DNA of 64,000 nt from Stomoxys calcitrans (lineage: Eukaryota > Arthropoda > Insecta > Diptera > Muscidae), in contig NC_081552.1 of NCBI RefSeq assembly GCF_963082655.1, positions 55,702,286 through 55,766,285 on the forward strand, written 5' to 3'. Each line of letters opens with the position of its first letter. Positions within the stretch are counted from its first letter, which is position 1. The notes under the pieces were generated by a model. The model had not been told where the DNA came from, made no database searches, and saw nothing but the letters and a program-made list of their open reading frames with translations. Below are positions 58,386 to 64,000 of the stretch, piece by piece. The position numbers and the translations under genes are program-made.

Positions 58386-60315
58386 TACCGATGTGGCATG
58401 AATTTCCTCAACCTCTATACCACTGTAATTTTTGTTGTTGTTGTTAGAAAGACATTCTAAATCATAGTCGCTCTGTTTCGCTTTGTCTTCCTTCCACCAC
58501 AAATGTCGCATTTAATTATTATGTAACTTTATACATATAAAATGTAAAGTTTTCAAGGCACTCCTCAAGTCTTCCCTTCATATTTACAGGGCGTAAATGG
58601 CAAAGAGTAGGGTGATGTTCGTTGAAAAATAAAAATGGCAGCATGGAAAAGCTATTCCCTATCCTTTGGAAAACTGTAAATGTATTCCACATTCTTTGGT
58701 TTGCTTTAGTTTGGTGGTTTCGAAACGAGTTTTGTATGCAATGCACAATTTGCATATTAATATCAAAGCCATTTATAAAAAAAGGACCACTCTACAAAAC
58801 ACAATGGTGTTGGAGCAACAATTGTACGATATTCGTGCATTTGAAGTTGCCTCATAATAGCCATTAAATTGTAGACATGAAAGCTGCAACTTTGTTAACC
58901 CAACAAGCCATTTAGTTAGGGGTTTGATTGGAGAAGCAAAGATTATTCAAGTTAAAGCCAAATTTGGTGGGACCGTGGAGCGTGTGTCTTAGAGCAGCAT
59001 TCATACGCCACCTACGCCTTCCCAATTAATATCAATTATACGCACCCTCTTAATAAATTAGACAAATCCATAAATTTTTAAAAATGTATACATTTTCCTA
59101 AGTAAATTAGCATTTTAATTTCCATAACAAAACTTTTGCTTTTATACCTCGCCAAGTTTTCATAAATGTCCTTGCATTACTAACTCATACTTCTGTTAGG
59201 TATTTATAATTCCATGGCGGCAACAAATCATTTGCACACAATTTTAAATGCTCCATTGAAATGTTAAGCCAATTTTCATTTTCGTGCCGTTTAGTCCCTT
59301 ACGCTGTTCACTCTCTCTCTCTCTCTCTCTCTCTTTCACTCTCTCTTTCTCATCGTGTGTTTAGTAGGCATTTCAATATCTTTGTTTGTTGGTAATCGAG
59401 CCAAGTTGACCACGTGCCAAACCAAACACCAAAACCTTTCAAGCAATGACCACAAGCATTTATGGCCATTACGAGTCAAGCTTCACAATGACTTCAACTC
59501 ATGCCATGGCAATTTCGTAGCAATGCTATTTTAGTATCACCAATGTGGCCTTGCTGTGTAAAACTTAAGTCCACATAAAACTTTGGAATAGCCCAAAACA
59601 AGTCTATAGAAAATAAACTTTCACAGATTGCTTAATTAAAGAGCATATCAATCGATAATTGGGTAATTTCAACTGTTTCGTTTCTTTTTCAGAGAATAAA
59701 CTTTGCCTTTAGCCATTCTGCCCATTACCGCACTTGAGGCCACATTCTGTAATTAACAGCCATCCTATACAAATTTCTTAGGTCCAATAATAATAATTAC
59801 TAAAAGCACTACACTTAATAACAGTTGGGGAACTCTTTTAAGCAGCTTGAGGACGCCATAATTTGTTATGGCTTTTAATAATTTTTCTATATTTTGTTAT
59901 GTTTCTGACATCTGCTTTAGGCCAATAATTTATATTGGTCATATTACTTTACTTACTTTTTCCGATATTCTACTTGTTTTGTAGATAGTAGTGGTAAAGG
60001 CTCTCATTTAATGTTATCTGAAACAAACAGAAAAAAAGTTAACTGGTGATGACCTAGTTGAAGGGTAGATAAATTACAGAACATTTTAGGCTTACAAACT
60101 GACAGATAATTTATTTTTATTAGTTTGTTGAAAATTTAAGTATTATGGACTTCAGTGCGGATTAGTAATAATTATTATTTGCTCTCAAAGAACACTGGAC
60201 GTATGAGTTACACAGTTTTAACTCTACCACAACAGAATTATGAGCAGACCATATTCGTCAATTTAATATCAAGTTGCTTGTTAGGCTTACAAACTGGCAG
60301 ACAATTTATTTTCGT
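58386..60315. other. Unassigned AT-rich DNA
   Basis: About 1.9 kb, the longest stretch without recognisable repeats. It contains a (TC)n microsatellite of ~28 bp at 59309-59336. Short open frames near 58519-58867 overlap in opposite strands and lack motifs. I see no exon. Confidence 0.5.
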
Positions 60316-60715
60316 TATACCTTCCACCATAGGATGTGTGTAAACAAACTTCGTTATTCCGTTTGCAACAAACCGAAATATTGATCTGGGACCCAACAAC
60401 ACATATATATTCATGATCCTCTTGACATTCTGAGTCAACTTAGCCATGTCCGTCCGTCTGTCTGTCGACAGCACGCTAACTTTCGAAGAAGTAAAGCTAG
60501 GTACTTGAAATTTTGCACAAATACTTGCTCTTAGTACAGGTCAGTTGGGATTGTAAATGATCCAAATCGTTTATGTTTGGATATAGCTCTTGAATTCTTG
60601 AGCCTCTAGGGAGATCAATTCTCATCTGATTTGGCTGAAACATCGCATGAGGTGTTTTGTTCTGATTTCCAATAACTGTTCCAAATATGGTCTAAATCCG
60701 TTTATAACCTGATAT
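60316..60715 (+). mobile_element. Family B-like element, 5' fragment (B12)
   Basis: Head TATACCTTCCACCATAGG, ACATATATATTCATGATCC block, GTCCGTCCGTCTGTCTG and two monomers. It ends at ATAACCTGATAT, where (TTTTA)n begins. Confidence 0.7.
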
Positions 60716-61403
60716 TTTATTTTATTTTATTTTATTTTATTTTATTTCATTTTATTTTATTTTATTTTATTTTATTTTATTTTATTTTATTTTATTTTAT
60801 TTTATTTTATTTTATTTTATTTTATTTTATTTTATTTTATTTTATTTTATTTCATTTTATTTTATTTTATTTTATTTTATTTTATTTTATTTTATTTTAT
60901 TTTATTTTATTTTATTTTATTTTATTTTATTTTATTTTATTTTTTTTATTTTATTTTATTTTATTTTATTTTATTTTATTTTATTTTATTTTATTTTATT
61001 TTATTTTATTTTATTTTATTTTATTTTATTTTATTTTATTTTATTTTATTTTATTTTATTTTATTTTATTTTATTTTATTTTATTTTATTTTATTTTATT
61101 TTATTTTATTTTATTTTATTTTATTTTATTTTATTTTATTTTATTTTATTTTATTTTATTTTATTTTATTTTATTTTATTTTATTTTATTTTATTTTATT
61201 TTATTTTATTTTATTTTATTTTATTTTATTTTATTTTATTTTATTTTATTTTATTTTGTTTTATTTTATTTTATTTTATTTTATTTTATTTTATTTTATT
61301 TTATTTTATTTTATTTTATTTTATTTTATTTTATTTTATTTTATTTTATTTTATTTTATTTTATTTTATTTTATTTTATTTTATTTTATTTTATTTTATT
61401 TTA
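60716..61403 (+). repeat. (TTTTA)n pentanucleotide array
   Basis: About 137 units with few interruptions (TTTCA near 60747 and 60850, an extra-T unit near 60942, TTTTG near 61257). The FILFY-type open frame across it is an artefact. Confidence 0.95.
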
Positions 61404-62863
61404 TTACACCCACCACCGACGGATGGGGGTATATTCATTTTGTCATTCCGTTTGCAACACATCGAAATATCCATTTCCGACCCTATAAAGTATATATATT
61501 CTTGATCAGCGTAAAAATCTAAGACGATCTAGCCATGTCCGTCCGTCTGTCCGTCTGTCTGTTGAAATCATGCTACAGTCTTTAAAAATAGAGATATTGA
61601 GCTGAAATTTTGCACAGATTCTTTTTTGTCCATAAGCAGGTTAAGTTCGAAGATGGGCTATATCGGACTATATCTTGATATAGCCCCCATATAGACCGAT
61701 CCGCCGATTTAGGGTCTTAGGCCCATAAAAGCCACATTTATTATCCGATTTTGTTGAAATTTGCGACAGTGAGTTGTGTTAGGCCCTTCGACATTCTTTG
61801 TCAATTTGGCTCAGATCGGTCCAGATTTGGATATAGCTGCCATATAGACCGATCCTCCGATTTAGGGTCTAAGGCCCATAAAAGCCACATTTATGGTCCG
61901 ATTTCGCTAAAATTTGGGACAGTGAGTTGTCTTAGGCCCTTTGACATGTTTCTTTAATTTGGTCCAGATCGGTTCAGATTTGGATATAGCTGCCATATAG
62001 ACCGATCCTCCGGTTTAGGGTCTTAGGCCCACAAAAGCCACATTTATTATCCGATTTTGATGAAATTCGGGGCAGTGAATTGTGTAAGGCCCATTGACAT
62101 ACTTCGTTAATTTGGCTCAGATCGGTCCAGATTTGGATATAGCTACCATATAGACCGATTTCTTAATTTATGGTTTTGGGCCCATAAAATACTCATTTAT
62201 TGCCCGATGTCCCCGAAATTTGGAACAGTGAGTTAAGTTAAGCCCCTTGATTTACTTCTGCAATATCGCACATATCGGTCCAGATTTGGATATAGCTGCC
62301 ATATAGACCGATATCTAGGTTTTAGGTTTTGGGGCCATAAAAGACGCATTTATTGTCCGATGTCGCTGAAATTTAAGACAGTGAGTTTGGTTAGGCTCTT
62401 CGACGTCCTTCTTCAGTTTTGCCCAGATCGGTCCAGATTTGAATATAGCTGCAATATAGACCGATCTCTGGATTTAAGGTTTTGGGGCACATAAAAGAGG
62501 CATTTATTGTCCGATTTCGCCGAAATTTGGGACAGTGCTTAGTGTTAGGCTCCTCGACATGTTTATGCAACTTGGCCCAAATCTGTCCAGATTTGGATAT
62601 AGCTGCCATGTAGACCGATATCTCGATTTAAAGTCTTAGCCCCATAAAAGGCGCATTTATAATCCGATTTCACTGAAATTTGACACAGTGACTTATGTTC
62701 GGCTTTTCGACATCCGTGTCGTATATAGTTCAGATCGGTATTAGGTATATGAGTATAAGGTATGAAATGTTCACCGAATTTTGATGAAAGATGGTTTACA
62801 TATAAACCCGAGGTGGTGGGTATCAAAAGTTCGGCCCGGCCGAACTTAACGCCTTTTTACTTG
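61404..62863 (+). mobile_element. Family A element, complete (A7)
   Basis: Begins TTACACCCACCACCGACGG directly after the TTTTA array and ends TTTACTTG at 62863, followed by TTTTATTTTATTTTA. GTCY tract 61539-61560; about eight monomers; perfect hairpin. Confidence 0.85.
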
Positions 62864-62884
62864 TTTTATTTTATTTTATTTTAT
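62864..62884 (+). repeat. Short (TTTTA) spacer between two A elements
   Basis: About four TTTTA units join the end of A7 to the head of A8. Confidence 0.9.
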
Positions 62885-63883
62885 TATACCCACCACCGAA
62901 GGATGGGGGTATATTCATTTTGTCATTCCGTTTGCAACACATCGAAATATCCATTTCCGACCCTATAAAGTATATATATTCTTGATCAGCGTAAAAATCT
63001 AAGACGATCTAGACATGTCCGTCCGTCTGTCCGTCTGTCTGTTGAAATCACGCTACAGCCTTTAAAAATAGAGATATTGAGCTGAAACTTTGCACAGATT
63101 CTTTTTTTGTCCATAAGCAGGTTAAGTTCGAAGATGGGCTATATCGGACTATATCTTGATATAGCCCCCATATAGACCGATCGGCCGATTTAGGGTCTTA
63201 GGCCCATAAAAGCCACATTTATTATCCGATTTTTCTGAAATTTGGGACAGTGAGTTGTGTTAGGCCCTTCGACATTCTCCGTGAATTTGGCTCAGATCGG
63301 TCCAGATTTGGATATAGCTGCCATATATACCGATCATCCGATTTAGGGTCTAAGTCCCATAAAAGCCACATTTATTATCCGATTTCGCTGAAAATTGGGA
63401 CAGTGAGTTGTGTTATGCCTTTCGACATCTTTCTTCAATTTGGCCCAGATCGGTTCAAATTTGCATATAGCTGCCATATAGACCGATTTCTTGATTTATG
63501 GTTTTGGGCCCATAAAATGCTTATTTATTATCCAATGTCGCCAAAATTTGGGACAGTGAGTTAAGTTAAACCCCTTGACATACTTCTGCAATATCGCACA
63601 GATCAGTTCAGATTTGGATATAGCTGCCATATTGACCGATATCTACGTTTTAGGTTTTGGGCCCATAAAAGACGCATTTATTGTCCGATGTCGCTGAAAT
63701 TTGAGACAGTGAGTTTGGTTAGGCTCTTCGAAGTCCTTCTTCAATTTTGCCCAGATCGGTCGAGATTTGAATATAGCTGCCATATAGACCGATATCGCGA
63801 TTTAAGGTCTTGGCCCCATAAAAGGCGCATTTATAATCCGATTTCACTGAAATTTGACACAGTGACTTATGTTAGGCTTTTCG
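62885..63883 (+). mobile_element. Family A element, 3' end missing (A8)
   Basis: Head TATACCCACCACCGAAGG, TATAAAGTATATATATTC/TTGATCAGCG block, GTCY tract 63018-63041 and five monomers. It is cut inside the last monomer (TTAGGCTTTTCG) by a second TTTTA array. Confidence 0.85.
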
Positions 63884-63990
63884 TTATTTTATTTTATTTT
63901 ATTTTATTTTATTTTATTTTATTTTATTTTATTTTATTTTATTTTATTTTATTTTATTTTATTTTATTTTATTTTATTTTATTTTATATT
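63884..63990 (+). repeat. (TTTTA)n array at the window edge
   Basis: About 20 units, following the break in A8. The last ten bases of the window are non-repetitive. Confidence 0.9.
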
Positions 63991-64000
63991 TATTTCAGTA

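Noticed and set aside
58519..58867. Overlapping short open frames on both strands.
   Set aside because: Mutually exclusive frames of AT-rich DNA without motifs, as expected by chance.
61256..61522. Open frame with repeated FILFY.
   Set aside because: Direct translation of (TTTTA)n running into an element head.
1..64000. A new defence or metabolic gene system.
   Set aside because: No intact protein-coding gene other than decayed retrotransposon pieces is visible, so no such system can be supported.
1..64000. tRNA or rRNA genes.
   Set aside because: I looked for T-loop (GGTTCGA-type) and conserved rRNA words by eye and found none in a credible context. A covariance-model scan would be decisive.

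Overview
The window looks like gene-poor, AT-rich nuclear DNA from a calyptrate (probably muscid, Stomoxys/Musca-like) fly. I found no host protein-coding gene, rRNA or tRNA that the sequence supports. Most of the 64 kb is transposable elements and tandem repeats, separated by AT-rich stretches in which I recognise nothing. The fly assignment rests on Drosophila DINE-1/mini-me-like architecture, a mariner-type terminal repeat, fly LINE fragments, and repeats I recall from calyptrate flies. Species is not determined.

The dominant component is about 35 copies or fragments of non-autonomous rolling-circle elements of the DINE-1/Helentron (HINE, mini-me) type. Each complete copy has: (i) a 5' TATACCC...GGGTATA subterminal inverted repeat; (ii) a conserved block with CATAAAGTATATATATTC and TTGATC; (iii) a (GTCY)n microsatellite; (iv) a core of tandem monomers, measured at exactly 153 bp in the best arrays of two families; (v) a 3' GC-rich hairpin followed by ...TTTTACTTG next to a T-run. 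I use five working families. A: TATACCCACCACCGAAGG head, hairpin tail ending AACGCCTTTTTACTTG. B: TATACCCTCCACCATAAG head, tail ending AGCACGCTTTTACTTG. C: TACCCTACACCACTACTG head, tail ending CTCTCCTTACTGG. D: TATATCCACCACCATAGG head, tail ending ACACGCTTTTACTTG. E: A-like head with diverged monomers. Many copies are nested inside others, and A, B, D and E lie almost all on the + strand.

Layout. 1-5.7 kb: C/D fragments, two complete A copies, one short E. 5.7-8.8 kb: decayed LINE with RNase H, then an E fragment. 9.0-9.4 kb: fold-back mariner MITE. 9.9-13.7 kb: three-level nest (B in B in E). 13.7-19.8 kb: B copies, including insertions at the same internal site, plus a LINE RNase H fragment. 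19.8-21.1 kb: unassigned. 21.1-24.5 kb: the best preserved LINE (minus strand, endonuclease, RT and C-terminal knuckle, frameshifted). 24.5-28.4 kb: B, Helitron and A/E fragments with a 316-bp duplicated block. 29.5-34.3 kb: composite canonical Helitron with a SINE-like insertion. 34.8-37.1 kb: C element and a short Helitron with both ends. 37.6-38.0 kb: degenerate ~28-bp minisatellite. 38.9-46.7 kb: D, A and B copies, one containing a ~1-kb 11-bp minisatellite. 47-49 kb: LINE tail, ~28-bp AT-rich repeats, two inverted-repeat structures. 49.3-58.4 kb: D, A and C copies, LINE and Helitron pieces. 58.4-60.3 kb: unassigned. 60.3-64 kb: ~690-bp (TTTTA)n array with A copies embedded in it.

Nothing here forms an operon or pathway. 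The coherent system is the repeat community itself: non-autonomous Helentron-like elements inserting into T-rich sites, many inside their own relatives, with internal repeats that expand into satellite-like arrays. Element boundaries are by eye, normally good to a few bases at complete ends and to tens of bases at truncated ones.
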